Below, one piece after another: positions 31,755-42,620 of a stretch of 64,000 nt of DNA. Below the pieces are notes generated by a model. That model saw only the letters and a list, made by a program, of their open reading frames with translations, was not told where the DNA came from and did no database searches. A program made the position numbers and the translations under genes. Numbering within the stretch: the stretch's first letter is position 1; each line of letters opens with the position of its first letter. Source of the DNA: Diphasiastrum complanatum (lineage: Eukaryota; Streptophyta; Lycopodiopsida; Lycopodiales; Lycopodiaceae); the NCBI GenBank assembly GCA_029204225.1, contig CM055101.1:34045683-34109682 (forward strand). Reading direction: 5' to 3'.

Positions 31755-33822
31755 GTTGTAATCTCGGAAGTGGTGAAGGTGGATAGATGGAAGGGGCTGG
31801 ATGGATCAAAATTCCTTTGTTCATTATTGTCTTTTGAAAGTACTTTTGTCAGCAGAAGTTTTTCATTTGACGTTTCTTGCAGTAGTTTGAATTTTTTTTG
31901 TTTTTTGGACTTAAGACATGGCTCATAATCGTTGTTGGAAACCTCTCACATCCTTGAGTTTGTTGCTTCAAACGCCAAACTATATCAATGGTATGTTGTA
32001 GATGGTGTAGATTTATTTGCTTCACGAACACAAAGGTACTGTAGTTGATAAACTATTGTGTTTGAAAATACTTTGTTGACAGAGATCTCCTCTTTTGACA
32101 TTGTTGTGCCACTGCAACTTCTTTGAGCTCTGCATAGTTTGAGAGCTCTTTGAATTGTAGCAATTGTATCTAAAGACTTGTATGACATTTTTTTTTTCAT
32201 ACACATAGTTATGTGCTTTGGAGTTATCAAGAAGCTGATCTCTTTTGCAGCGACACGACTGGCATTTTATCGGTGAGAGCCTCTATCATTCTTGCTTTAT
32301 TCCCTTGGAGCTTTTAAACAGCATCAGTGGTCTGCTGCAGATGTCGTAGAGTTGTTTGCTTTACAAAGTGTTTCAATTCATAATCTAGAGCAAGTTCAGA
32401 TCGATTCATCGGGTGGAAATGAGGTCTTGAAACAAGGATGGGAGAAGTGAGATGAAGTTTCAAGATTGACCATTCGATGGAATATGAGGGAATGAATGGA
32501 TGGAAAAAAAGAATGAGATAAGTATTGTGTGGTTTTCCATATCTCTCCATAATATAGCCAAAGCTCTTTGTTCAATTCCCCACGAAATCATCATTGCTCT
32601 CCTTTGAAAATAGCTTTGTCATTGAGGTTGTGTGCTCATAACTTCAATCTCTGATTGACTTGAGATTCCTTCAGTTTACGTAGGCCTACAAGATTTCACT
32701 CAGTGATGACTTGTGCTTATTGTGGCCTCCACAGATGATCGAATGGATGATGTACAATAGCGGTAGTACGGTCTTCAGACACGATTACCACTGCTCAATG
32801 TACATTTTGCCAATGAAGCATCATTGTTGGCATTGGTAGAAACACTTGTCGTCTACGTTGGTTTGCACATAGATTTTGCCTTTGATGTGACTTGAGCCCT
32901 TCACTGGTACAAGCTGCCACTTTATTGATGATTTGATGGCGATGGTGAGGCAATTGGTAAAGCATGGATATTGTAGCGCTTACGTAAAACCAACTGCTTA
33001 TTGCGAATGGCAGTGTTGGTGTTGTCGCGGATATTCCATCTTGTTGGGAAGATGGATCTTTTGCTAGATCATGGTTGCAGTCTAATAAGATGCTCGTTTT
33101 GTTGCCAAACTGAGCATTTGTTATTGAAGTCCTTGACTGCTCTTTTTGTTCATATGAAAAGTTGTTGGAATCATTGGTAAAGATGTAGAGATATATCCCA
33201 ATGAAAATTCGTCTGATACTGCAACTGTAGAGGTAGAATAAAATTGCTGATGAAATATCACCTATAGTGTTGCTGCAAAAGAAAACACACCAAATCATAC
33301 GACAATAGAACAAACAAACAGGTAGCAACAAACGACATAGTTGATAGGACAAAACTTGAAATAAGAGAAAAAATGAAAAATTGTAGCAGATAACTCTATA
33401 GAAGGATTTGCATGACACTCTTAGACCAAACTCTTGCAATCCAGTATCGAACTTGGAACAAGGCCATAGTTACAGTGTTACAAAAGAAAAACAAGTGATA
33501 ACATATAACATTTATGTAGCATGCAATAAGACAATTATGTCTTAGATTACTTTCACTCAAATAAAACATACGAGTTACCATCTAGACACAAAACTCATAA
33601 TTCATCAAGCGGTAGCTCAAAACTTGGCTCCAGGGTATGATATCAATTGCTTGGTCATAGAGACGTAATGATGACACAGATCTAAGGTGGTACATTCTTG
33701 GTTATCTATGAATGATGTTTAAGATAGACCTTACGTAATTGCTAGATAGGATGTAACTGTATTTGGATCAGAAGCAACTATGTATCTGTGAATGAAAAAA
33801 GAATCAGTAAGACTAGACGAGC
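31755..33822. other. Internal gypsy sequence, no domain recognised
   Basis: Minus-strand open pieces (33439-32795 and others) lack known motifs. A segment 'TTGC(A/T)GATG.(C/T)GTAGA' occurs twice (about 31990 and 32330), encoding similar short peptides (VKQ..L.HLQ.T.D). It lies 3' of a minus-strand gypsy gag where pol would be expected, but I see no RT or integrase. Confidence 0.35.
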
Positions 33823-34787
33823 CTAGATACATCTAAGACTACTAATTTTAGTAAGGTGCAAATGGTATCTAACTTGATGAGCAGGCACATTAGTATCTTC
33901 TATACAATACATTGCTGGGTCTATGTACTCGGAATCAACTTGTGTGATAGACGATGTAGCAATATGTTGACTCTCTACAAAAGACTGTTGTATTGGATGG
34001 GGAGCGATCGGCCTTGGATAAGAAGATTCTGGTTCAGAATGTAAAAGTGGTGTAGGATGGTTCATAGAACCAAAGGATCGAGGTTGATGAAAAATTGGGC
34101 CTATTGGCCTTGGTTGGTATTGTCCTGGCCTCTGCGCAGATGCATTCGCAGTGTAGTTCGGTGCGTAATTCGTAGGTCCAGGTGGTTTGTACGGATGGTA
34201 CAGCGGTCGTGGTGCCTGTTGATAGTACGTTCTTGTATGTGGGCATGTGTTGGCAGTATGGCGTTGAGCACACACAGGGCACCATATATTTCCATGGATA
34301 GGAAAATAAATTTCGGCCACATCCTTTAGCATTTTGGAACTATGAGGTCAACTTCTCCATTTGTGCTTGGTGTGCTCGTTACCAACATTCTAGATGCTGA
34401 AGGATATCGATCGTGATAGTTGAGGCGGATTCTTCAATATGTGAAGTCTTGTGTTTAGCCAGCGCCTTACCCTTTTTCTCGCGATAATCGTAATCCTCGT
34501 CAGACCCTTCATCTTCTTCTCGGATGGCATCATCCATCACGTCCTTTAGCATCATGTAAGAGTCTACGAGTTTCAATTCTCTCCTGATGGACTTGGGTAA
34601 CCTGACTAGGAATAATTTAATGGCCATTTTCTCAGTGATTTTATCATCAACACAGTCTACTTTAAGATGCTTGAAGTGCTCGATGTAGGTGCGTATTGAT
34701 TGTTTGCTTCACATCTTGATCTGAGTCAATTGGAGAAAAGGGCTTTGGGTGAGCTTGGAAACCTTTTGATGAGTGTTGCAGTGATGG
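33823..34787 (-). pseudogene. Gypsy gag, C-terminal part (split by copia A)
   Basis: Reads ETITATLIKRF, then with frame changes AIKLFLVRLPKSIRRELKL, MMLKDVMDDAIREEDE and a knuckle-like WCPVCAQRHTANTCP, then a proline/tyrosine-rich tail. Its N-terminal part is on the other side of copia A (40654-41000). The same gag type is at 4213-4980. Confidence 0.75.
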
Positions 34788-34792
34788 TCTCC

Positions 34793-35445
34793 TGTGAAAA
34801 ATTGTCAACTAGTAGTATTTTCCTAACTTGAGATTTTGTAGGCCTATGGCCAAATAAAAGTTAGAGATAGGTTCATACATGTATGTAGAGGCCCAAAGTA
34901 TGTGTACACTACTTTTGAGGTCACATTAATTAGAGGAGGTCGAGTGTGGAGCTCTTCTATTGGCTCATAATTTGGTGCATTCCTATTTGACCAAATTTCT
35001 AGGTATATGGGTGAATCCTATTGGACCCCAATTTTAGCCTATCATAAGACAAGTGACCAAGAGGCACTATGGCTGCTATAAATAGCCATCTCCACGAGTA
35101 TGTACACATCTCATTTTCATTCTATTGAATGAATGTTATGCTCTTTGAAGGTCCATCTTCTTCTCTCTCACTTTTTTGTTCATATCTTGCATTCTAGCCA
35201 CTAGAATTGTGATTTCTTTGTTGCTATGGCTTCACACGTGTGAAATGCAGGTTGTAGGCTCTGAAGTACGGACAGGGACAGCAAGTTTCTGTTTGTGGAA
35301 GCTTATGATCAGATTTTGATGTTTAGTTGATGTTTAGTATGTTTAACATCACAATTTCTATCATTTTTTCAATCTAGATGTGCATAACTTCCATGGCCAA
35401 GATCTTTATGAAACTTTAGCATCTTTTGGATCTGAGTTTTTCACA
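34793..35445 (+). repeat. Copia A 5' LTR
   Basis: TGTGAAAAATTGTCAAC...GTTTTTCACA, 653 bp. Contains a TATA box at 35077 and CACACGTGTG at 35233-35242. Confidence 0.95.
35077..35085 (+). promoter_or_regulatory. TATA box of copia A LTR
   Basis: TATAAATAG, about 285 bp into the LTR, with transcription expected to start some 30 bp further on. The same sequence is in the 3' LTR. Confidence 0.65.
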
Positions 35446-35457
35446 TGGTATCAGAGC
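35446..35457 (+). other. Primer binding site of copia A
   Basis: TGGTATCAGAGC directly abuts the LTR; complementary to the 3' region of plant initiator tRNA-Met. A 0.6-kb leader follows up to the start codon at 36055. Confidence 0.9.
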
Positions 35458-36054
35458 ATTAGGCGGCCAAATGTGCAGGTTTTGCCAGATTTAGAAGAGA
35501 TTTGTGGGCGAGTTTGCTTTTGTAGCATTCCAATCAAGTTTCTAGCTAAAAATCTTGTTGATTTATGTGTAGAAATTGGATCTTTGTGATCAAAACATCA
35601 TTTGTATGCATTTCAATTGAAGTAGGGCGAATTCCCTCTGTACTTATCAGAATAAGGAGACAAAAATTGTTTTGGAAAGAGGGAGATGCAAGATCCAACA
35701 AGATCCTATTAGTTTTCCATTCTAGCATATAGTTTTTTGATTCAATTTCTTGCTTCTTCATGTCAAAAACTTCAAAATTGATGTAACCCTCTGATTTTCA
35801 GTTTGCTGAATGATTCAAGAGTGTATTTCAATCTTAGGAGTGAGGGAAAAGCAAGTATATTGAGGTTTGGTCTTGGTTTGATCAAGAAATCATAAAACTA
35901 GTGGCTAAAATTAAGGAAAAAGTGAGGAAAAGAGAGAAAAAGTAAGGTTTTAGGTTCCAAATCTTTGTGATTTCTTCTTGTGTTTCATTTGTTGATTCAA
36001 GAGAGTGCTTAGTGCATTGGAACAGGTCAAAGATCAGAGATCAATCATTGCAAC

Positions 36055-39000
36055 ATGGCTACAAATGGAGGCTACATGTTGGAAAGCAATGATAGGCTTA
36101 CCTCCCTCAACTATTCTACTTGGAAAGTAAGGATGGAGTCTTTGCTTGAGATGAATGAGTTGATGGATATTGTTGTAGGTGTGGAGGAGAGACCTTTGGC
36201 ACCTCAAGAACAATTGAGGTATGACAAGAGGGCAAAGAAAGCCCTTCACATGATCAAGATGAATGTGACAAATGAGCTTATCAAAGAGGTTGGTAAGTGC
36301 ACATCATCTAGTGAAGCTTGGGAAGCCTTGAAGAAGGTTTATGAATCCAAGTCTACTTCTAGAGTGTTGACTTTAAGAAGGCAAATCTTTTCTTGTATGC
36401 AAAAGAAGAGTGAGAATGGACATGCTTTTGTTTTGAGAGTTAAAGCATTGAATGATGAGTTAGCATGCATTAATGATGGCATAAATAATGAGGAGCTTGT
36501 TCAAGTGATTCTCAATGGCTTGTTGGATGATCATGCTAATCTTGTTCAAAGTTATGCTATCCAAAAATGTTTACCAAGTGTTGGAGACTTGCAAGAGGTC
36601 TTGTTGGCTGAAGAATTCAGGTTGCAAGCAAGAGTGGGAGCATCTTCTACATCTCAAGGAGGAGAAGAGGAGGCAATGTTCTCTAAAGGCAAGTTCAAGG
36701 GCAAAGGTAAAAGCAATTGGTCTAAAGGGCAAGACCAAGGTGAGCACTCTACTTTTGGCAAAAAGAAGGATAGATCTAAGCTAAAATGTTTCTATTGTGG
36801 AGTCAAAGGGCATTTTGCTAGTGATTGTTTTAAGAAAAAGAGGGATCAAGGGGAAAAGCAAACCAATCTAACTATTGATGAGGGTGGGGATGAGCTTCTT
36901 TCAAATGATGCTTTTGTTATGTCATCTTGCTTGTTGGCTAATCATGGAGACATTGATCCTTGGTGGATTGATAGTGGAGCCACTTCTCATATGACATATC
37001 ATAAAGAATATTTTTCATCTTTAATGGCATTTGATGGTGATAGGAAGGTAATCTATACCGCAAATGATGGTGAGTGTGCAATCAAGGGGATTGGCACAAT
37101 TCCTATTTCACTTTCTACAAATAGGAATATAGAATTGAAAGATGTTTTGCTCATTCCATCCATTACCAAGAACTTACTTAGTGTAAGCCAAATGCTTGAC
37201 AAAGGATTCAAAGTTGAGTTTGATGGTGATGCTTGCTTGATCAAAAAGGGGTGTAGTATCATTGCAAAAGGGAAAAGGCAAGGGAAATTGTTCAAGCTTG
37301 ATGCATGTGTTGTTGCTAACCAAGTTGGATGCATGGCAAATGAACAAATGTCAATTCAAGAGGTATGGCATAAAAGGATGGGACATCTCAACTACAAGGC
37401 CTTGGAGGTAATAGCCAAAAAGGAGGTAGTAAGGGGACTTCCCAAGTCTCTTACTTGCTTGAATCATGTTTGTGAAGAATGTGCTTTGTCTAAATCACAT
37501 AGATTGCCATATACTAGATCTATATCTAGATCTAAGATGCCTTTTTCTCTCTTGCATTCGGATATTCATGGTGTTACTACAATTAGCAATGGAGGTGCTA
37601 AGATGTATGTAACTTTCATTGATGATTTTAGTAGATTTTGTTGGGTTTATCTACTAAAGAGCAAGGATGAGGTGTTTGATGTGTTTGTCAAGTTCAAAGT
37701 TGCTATTGAGACTCAATTTACAACCAAAATCAAATGCTTGAGGAGCGACAATGGTGGTGAATACATTTCTAACAAATTCAAAGCCTTTTGCGATGAGCAT
37801 GGGATCAAGAGGGAGTACACATGTCCAAGAACACCACAACAAAATGGAGTGGCCGAGAGGAAGAATAGAACCTTGTGTGAGAGTGCAAAGGCAATGAGAT
37901 TGAATGCTAATCTTCCTAAACCTTTTTGGAGTGATGCTTTGTTGTGTGCAAATTTCCTATGCAATAGATGGCCAAGTGTTGTATTGGAAGGAAAAACCCC
38001 TTTTGAAGCTTTGTTTGGTACGAAGCCTAATGTCAAGTTTCTAAGAACTTTTGGATGCATTTGCTACTTCAACATTACTCTTGATGATAGAACTAAGGAG
38101 GATCCATCTTCAAGAAAGGGCATTTTTGTTGGTTATAGTGAAGTAAGCAAAGCATATAGGATTTATGTTCCTTCAATCAAGAAAGTGTTCACAAGTAGGG
38201 ATGTCATTTTTGATGAAAGTAACATTCCAAAAGTTGTTTCAAGTGATGATGGTGTTGTTGCAACTAATGTGCTTGATGACAATGGAGTTGATGACACATT
38301 GGATGTGGATGTTGAAGAAGCCTCTTCAAGTCAAATTCCAAGGAGAACTCCAAGGCATAAAGTGAAACCCTCAAGGCTCACTTATGATGGCAAAGGTAAG
38401 CAAGTGGTGGATGGATCCAACTATGCTTTCCTAACTTCTTTTGATGTACCTTCATGTGTAGATGAAGCAAGGCAAGAAGAGGAATGGATCCAAGCAATGG
38501 ATCTTGAGTTTGAAGCACTTATGAAGAACAACACATGGAGATTGGTGGAGCTTCCAAAGGGCAAAAGTGCAATTGGATGCAAATGGATCTTCAAGGTAAA
38601 GACAAATCAAGATGGATCTATCAACAAGTTGAAGGCAAGGTTGGTGGCTAAAGGTTATGCTCAAGAGCATGGCATTGACTATGAGGAAACCTTTGCACCC
38701 GTGGCAAAGATGGTGAGCATAAGAGTAATCATTTCCCTTGCAACTCTTTATGGATGGGATCTTTGGCAATTAGACATTTCTAATGCTTTCTTGAATGGTG
38801 ATCTTGAAGAGGAAGTCTACATGGAGCAACCCGAGAGCTATGTTTCTCATAGCAAGCCTAATCATGTGTGTTTTCTACAAAAAAGTTTGTATGGTCTTAA
38901 GCAAGCACCAAGGAGTTGGTATGCTAGGCTTAACTCTTTTCTACTTTCTCAAAACTTCACTATGAGTGAGTATGATCATTCACTTTACTTTAGAATTAGT

Positions 39001-40005
39001 GCTAATGATGTTACAATCCTTCTAATTTATGTGGATGACATTATTTTAAGTGGAGGGAACAAGGAAGATATAGAAGATATCAAAAAAGCACTAAAAAAGG
39101 AATTTGAAGTGCATGATCTTGGTCTTTTGAGCTATATCTTAGGAATAGAAGTAATTAGAACTTCTCAAATCACTTTTATTTCACAAGAGAAGTATGCTAT
39201 TTCTATTCTCAATAGATTTCATATGGTAGATGCAAATCCTATTGATACACCTATGGAATCACATGTAAAGCTAACTATAAGAGGTAATGAAAGATCCTTC
39301 GAGGACATTACTCTCTATAGGAAGCTAATAGGTTCTCTTATATATCTAACCATCACAAGACCTGATTTATCTTATTGTGTTGGTAGATTAAGCCAATTCA
39401 TGCAAGATCCTAGCATAGAACATTGGAAACTAGGAAAGAGGATCTTGAGATACATCTCGGGAACAAAAGATTTTGGCATTGTTTATAGAGGCTCATCACC
39501 TAACTTATTTGGTTTTTCAGATTCAGATTTTGCAGGAGACCTTATGGATAGAAAATCCATAAATGCACATGCTATTTTCATAGGTGATGGAGCTATCTCA
39601 TGGATGTCGAAGAAACAAGCAACTATATCACTTTCTTCTAGTGAGGCCGAGTACAAAGCTTTGACATCATGCACAAAGGAGATGGTGTGGATCAAGAGGA
39701 TGATTATGGAGCTTCATTTGCTGGATTTTTCAGAGAGTCCAATCATCTTTTGTGACAACCTTTCAGCCCAAAGTCTAGCAAGCAATCCGGTTTTCCATGC
39801 AAGGAGCAAACATATCGAGGTGGCTTACCATTTTGTGAGAGAACAAGTGTTGGCAAAAGAGATCAAGCTTGAACATGTCCCATCAAAGGAATGTGTGGCT
39901 GATATCTTTACCAAAGCATTGGGAAAGGACTTATTTTTCAAGCATAGAACAAGTCTTGGTGTACTTTCTAAATCTATGCTAAAACTAGTTGAAGAGGGAG
40001 TGTGA
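36055..40005 (+). CDS. Copia A Gag-Pol polyprotein, 1316 aa
   Basis: A single open frame with all copia domains in order. Gag with a UBN2-type region (about residues 50-180) and zinc knuckle CFYCGVKGHFASDC (243-258). Protease WWIDSGATSHM (303). Integrase zinc region HKRMGH...CEECALSKSH (about 438-485), core with D in LHSDIHG, D565 in RSDNGGEY and E601 in GVAERKNR, separated by 35 residues as expected. Reverse transcriptase with FLQKSLYGLKQAPRSWY and catalytic YVDD (about 992). RNase H with SDSDFAGD (about 1155), SSSEAEYKALT and FCDNLSAQSLA. The length is normal for copia. The stop codon TGA (40003-40005) lies inside the first five bases of the 3' LTR. It replicates via an RNA intermediate in cytoplasmic particles. 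No lesions seen. Confidence 0.95.
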   Translation: MATNGGYMLESNDRLTSLNYSTWKVRMESLLEMNELMDIVVGVEERPLAPQEQLRYDKRAKKALHMIKMNVTNELIKEVGKCTSSSEAWEALKKVYESKSTSRVLTLRRQIFSCMQKKSENGHAFVLRVKALNDELACINDGINNEELVQVILNGLLDDHANLVQSYAIQKCLPSVGDLQEVLLAEEFRLQARVGASSTSQGGEEEAMFSKGKFKGKGKSNWSKGQDQGEHSTFGKKKDRSKLKCFYCGVKGHFASDCFKKKRDQGEKQTNLTIDEGGDELLSNDAFVMSSCLLANHGDIDPWWIDSGATSHMTYHKEYFSSLMAFDGDRKVIYTANDGECAIKGIGTIPISLSTNRNIELKDVLLIPSITKNLLSVSQMLDKGFKVEFDGDACLIKKGCSIIAKGKRQGKLFKLDACVVANQVGCMANEQMSIQEVWHKRMGHLNYKALEVIAKKEVVRGLPKSLTCLNHVCEECALSKSHRLPYTRSISRSKMPFSLLHSDIHGVTTISNGGAKMYVTFIDDFSRFCWVYLLKSKDEVFDVFVKFKVAIETQFTTKIKCLRSDNGGEYISNKFKAFCDEHGIKREYTCPRTPQQNGVAERKNRTLCESAKAMRLNANLPKPFWSDALLCANFLCNRWPSVVLEGKTPFEALFGTKPNVKFLRTFGCICYFNITLDDRTKEDPSSRKGIFVGYSEVSKAYRIYVPSIKKVFTSRDVIFDESNIPKVVSSDDGVVATNVLDDNGVDDTLDVDVEEASSSQIPRRTPRHKVKPSRLTYDGKGKQVVDGSNYAFLTSFDVPSCVDEARQEEEWIQAMDLEFEALMKNNTWRLVELPKGKSAIGCKWIFKVKTNQDGSINKLKARLVAKGYAQEHGIDYEETFAPVAKMVSIRVIISLATLYGWDLWQLDISNAFLNGDLEEEVYMEQPESYVSHSKPNHVCFLQKSLYGLKQAPRSWYARLNSFLLSQNFTMSEYDHSLYFRISANDVTILLIYVDDIILSGGNKEDIEDIKKALKKEFEVHDLGLLSYILGIEVIRTSQITFISQEKYAISILNRFHMVDANPIDTPMESHVKLTIRGNERSFEDITLYRKLIGSLIYLTITRPDLSYCVGRLSQFMQDPSIEHWKLGKRILRYISGTKDFGIVYRGSSPNLFGFSDSDFAGDLMDRKSINAHAIFIGDGAISWMSKKQATISLSSSEAEYKALTSCTKEMVWIKRMIMELHLLDFSESPIIFCDNLSAQSLASNPVFHARSKHIEVAYHFVREQVLAKEIKLEHVPSKECVADIFTKALGKDLFFKHRTSLGVLSKSMLKLVEEGV

Positions 40006-40653
40006 AAAATTGTCAACTAGTAGTATTTTCCTAACTTGAGATTTTGTAGGCCTATGGCCAAATAAAAGTTAGAGATAGGTTCATACATGTATGTAGAGGC
40101 CCAAAGTATGTGTACACTACTTTTGAGGTCACATTAATTAGAGGAGGTCGAGTGTGGAGCTCTTCTATTGGCTCATAATTTGGTGCATTCCTATTTGACC
40201 AAATTTCTAGGTATATGGGTGAATCCTATTGGACCCCAATTTTAGCCTATCATAAGACAAGTGACCAAGAGGCACTATGGCTGCTATAAATAGCCATCTC
40301 CATGAGTATGTACACATCTCATTTTCATTCTATTGAATGAATGTTATGCTCTTTGAAGGTCCATCTTCTTCTCTCTCACTTTTTTGTTCATATCTTGCAT
40401 TCTAGCCACTAGAATTGTGATTTCTTTGTTGCTATGGCTTCACACGTGTGAAATGCAGGTTGTAGGCTCTGAAGTACGGACAGGGACAGCAAGTTTCTGT
40501 TTGTGGAAGCTTATGATCAGATTTTGATGTTTAGTTGATGTTTAGTATGTTTAACATCACAATTTCTATCATTTTTTCAATCTAGATGTGCATAACTTCC
40601 ATGGCCAAGATCTTTATGAAACTTTAGCATCTTTTGGATCTGAGTTTTTCACA
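40001..40653 (+). repeat. Copia A 3' LTR
   Basis: 653 bp, preceded by the polypurine tract TTGAAGAGGGAG. One visible difference from the 5' LTR. CACACGTGTG lies at 40441-40450. Confidence 0.95.
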
Positions 40654-41000
40654 TCTCCCAAGATGTATTGTTCGGGCCTTCAAGGTTTAAAAATCATTCC
40701 TTGGCATTGCCTTGATGAATCATAGGGAACAGTCTCACCTTTTTGGTTTCAGAGCTATCACCATTAAACTTACACGTGTTGTCGAAATTCTGGAGGAATC
40801 TTACTGATCTGATTCCTCGTCGTACTTTGGCATTCTCTTCTCTACCTACGGTGGATTCCAAGGGCCTTGCATCTTGACCTAGGCGGGTATCACTACTCTT
40901 TAGAATGGTGGTGTATGGGGGCGAGGGTGCAATCATTTTCTTGCTTACTCTATGGCTTCCTGCTAGTGCACGTCCAAGGCGTTTCCTACTGGAGGTGTCT
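40654..41000 (-). pseudogene. Gypsy gag, N-terminal part (split by copia A)
   Basis: Reads FLQNFDNTCKFNGDS, KVRLFPMIHQGNAKE and, after a stop, FLNLEGPNNTSWE, which would join ETITATLIKRF at 34787 if copia A were removed. 'LFP..L.G.A..W...L' is typical of gypsy capsid. An opal or similar stop replaces the expected tryptophan after NAKE. Confidence 0.7.
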
Positions 41001-41659
41001 AAGGCCTCTCCCAGCTTGAATAAGTAGTATTGAATTGCTTCGGTGGGATGGCTATGTACAAGGATGGGTGGTGAGAACCGTCAGATTAGAGGTATGCGTA
41101 GCCATCGTCATTGCATTGGCAAGGATTGATGCTAAATTGTAGAGTGAACAGAGTTAAGATGCCACATAGCTGGGATGGTCGGTTGGTCGAATACGTTTGA
41201 GAGATGCTAGACAGCTAGGCGAGTGGGCAAAGCTCGGTCAAGACAAAATGGTTAGGGTTTTTCAAGAAATGCACACAAGTGGTATGACTTTTCTCTCAGG
41301 CGGCAATTTCTTCTATGTCGAGAATCTGTGTGAATAACATATGCGCCCACTGATAAAAGTTATCAACTGTGATCAATGGAGGCCCAAAATGTGGTGAGTG
41401 AGTAGCTTATGTCACCGATTTGGACGAATTTAGGATTTTTTTTTTTTTTTTTTTTTGGTTTCACCTTCTCTAGTGCTCTTGTAGCTGACAAGAGTCGGTG
41501 CGAATATCAAGGAATGACTTGTCAACTCAAATGGACCACAAAGCAAGGAACTTATAGAAAAAATTCCTAGGAACCTTTTCGTATAGATGAATTTTTTATA
41601 GAAATTGGTGTTTCTGAGAGTTTTTTTTTTAACCTCCTGTAGGACTCTTGTAGCTGACA
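41001..41659. other. Non-coding, with a T24 tract and 'CTCTTGTAGCTGACAAGAG' pair
   Basis: A run of about 24 T lies at 41432-41455. The hairpin-like word CTCTTGTAGCTGACAAGAG occurs twice, at 41476 and 41646, in otherwise similar surroundings (about 170 bp apart), indicating an old tandem duplication. No protein features. Confidence 0.6.
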
Positions 41660-42620
41660 AGAGTCTTTGCAAAAAATAGAGGATGACTCGGACAGTCCAC
41701 TCAAAAGGACCACAGAGCAAGAAAATTGCTAGGGACTCGTACAAAAACTGACTTGTGGATGGGTAACTTACTACTCTCATATGACTCGTACAGAAGATGA
41801 CTCACACAAAAAAATGACTTGTGGACAAAAACAGATGACTCGCGCAGAAGATGACTCGTGGACGGAGACAGATGACTCGCACAGGACTTGCACAGAAGAT
41901 GACTCATGCAAAGAAAATGACTCGTGGACAGAAATAGATGACTCGCACAGAAGATGACTTGCGCAAAAACATGACTCGTGGACGGAAACAGATGACTCAC
42001 ACATGACTCGCACAGAAGATGACTCGCGCAAAAAAAAATGACTCATGGATGGAAACAGATGACTCGCACAGGACTCGCACAAAAGATGACTCGCGCAAAA
42101 AAATGACTCATGGACAAAAACGTACTACACGTAGAGGCGTAGAAAGTGCAAAAAATGACTCATAGATAGGTAACTTACCACTCGCATATGACTCATACAG
42201 AGAAGATGACTCGCAAAAAAAATGACTCATGTAACCCTGTACCCGTGGAGCTAGAAACCGTGCAAATGACTCACGCAGGAAGGTGACTCGTGACGAGAAT
42301 GTACTTATTCGCACATAGTGATTGACATATGCACGCGGGAATTGATGTACTCGCACCGAAGATGACTCGCCGACGGGAATATGACTCACACAAGAAGTAC
42401 TCGCACAAAAAAATGACTCATGCAACACAAAAACAACTCGTACAACTCCAAAAATGACTCGTACAACACCAAAAATGACTCGTACAACACAGAAATGACT
42501 CGCACAATACAAAAAATGACTCGCACAACTATTTGAATGGTGAGGAACTCGCTCACAGATCGAAAGAAGATAAAAAATAGCTTGAAATGACTCGCACACC
42601 TGAAGAATGATTTGCACACC
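41660..42620. repeat. Minisatellite-like array of ATGACTCGCACA units
   Basis: About forty copies of ATGACTCG(C/T)(A/G)(C/G)A(C/A)A spread over 0.95 kb, with 10-50 bp irregular spacers (often 'GGACGGAAACAGATGACTCG', 'CAGAAGATGACTCG'). Higher-order blocks recur at 41830, 41900, 41960 and 42040. The minus strand stays partly open as Cys-Glu-Ser-Ser repeats, an artefact of the unit. TGACTC is an AP-1/GCN4-type bZIP half-site core. Confidence 0.85.

Larger units (their letters stand above)
34793..40653 (+). mobile_element. Copia A: intact, young Ty1/copia retrotransposon
   Basis: 653-bp LTRs at both ends, TSD TCTCC (34788-34792 and 40654-40658), primer site directly after the 5' LTR, one uninterrupted polyprotein frame and polypurine tract before the 3' LTR. 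I found one LTR difference (C at about 35093 against T in the 3' LTR), so insertion is recent. Everything for autonomous transposition appears present. It was inserted into a gypsy gag. Confidence 0.95.

Noticed and set aside
41701-42619. Several overlapping minus-strand frames with Cys-Glu-Ser-Ser repeats.
   Set aside because: They arise from the TGACTCGCACA array; no start context, no domain, and more than one frame is open.
41660-42620. CRISPR-like array.
   Set aside because: Units are degenerate, spacing is irregular, spacers are repeats themselves, and the context is a plant genome.
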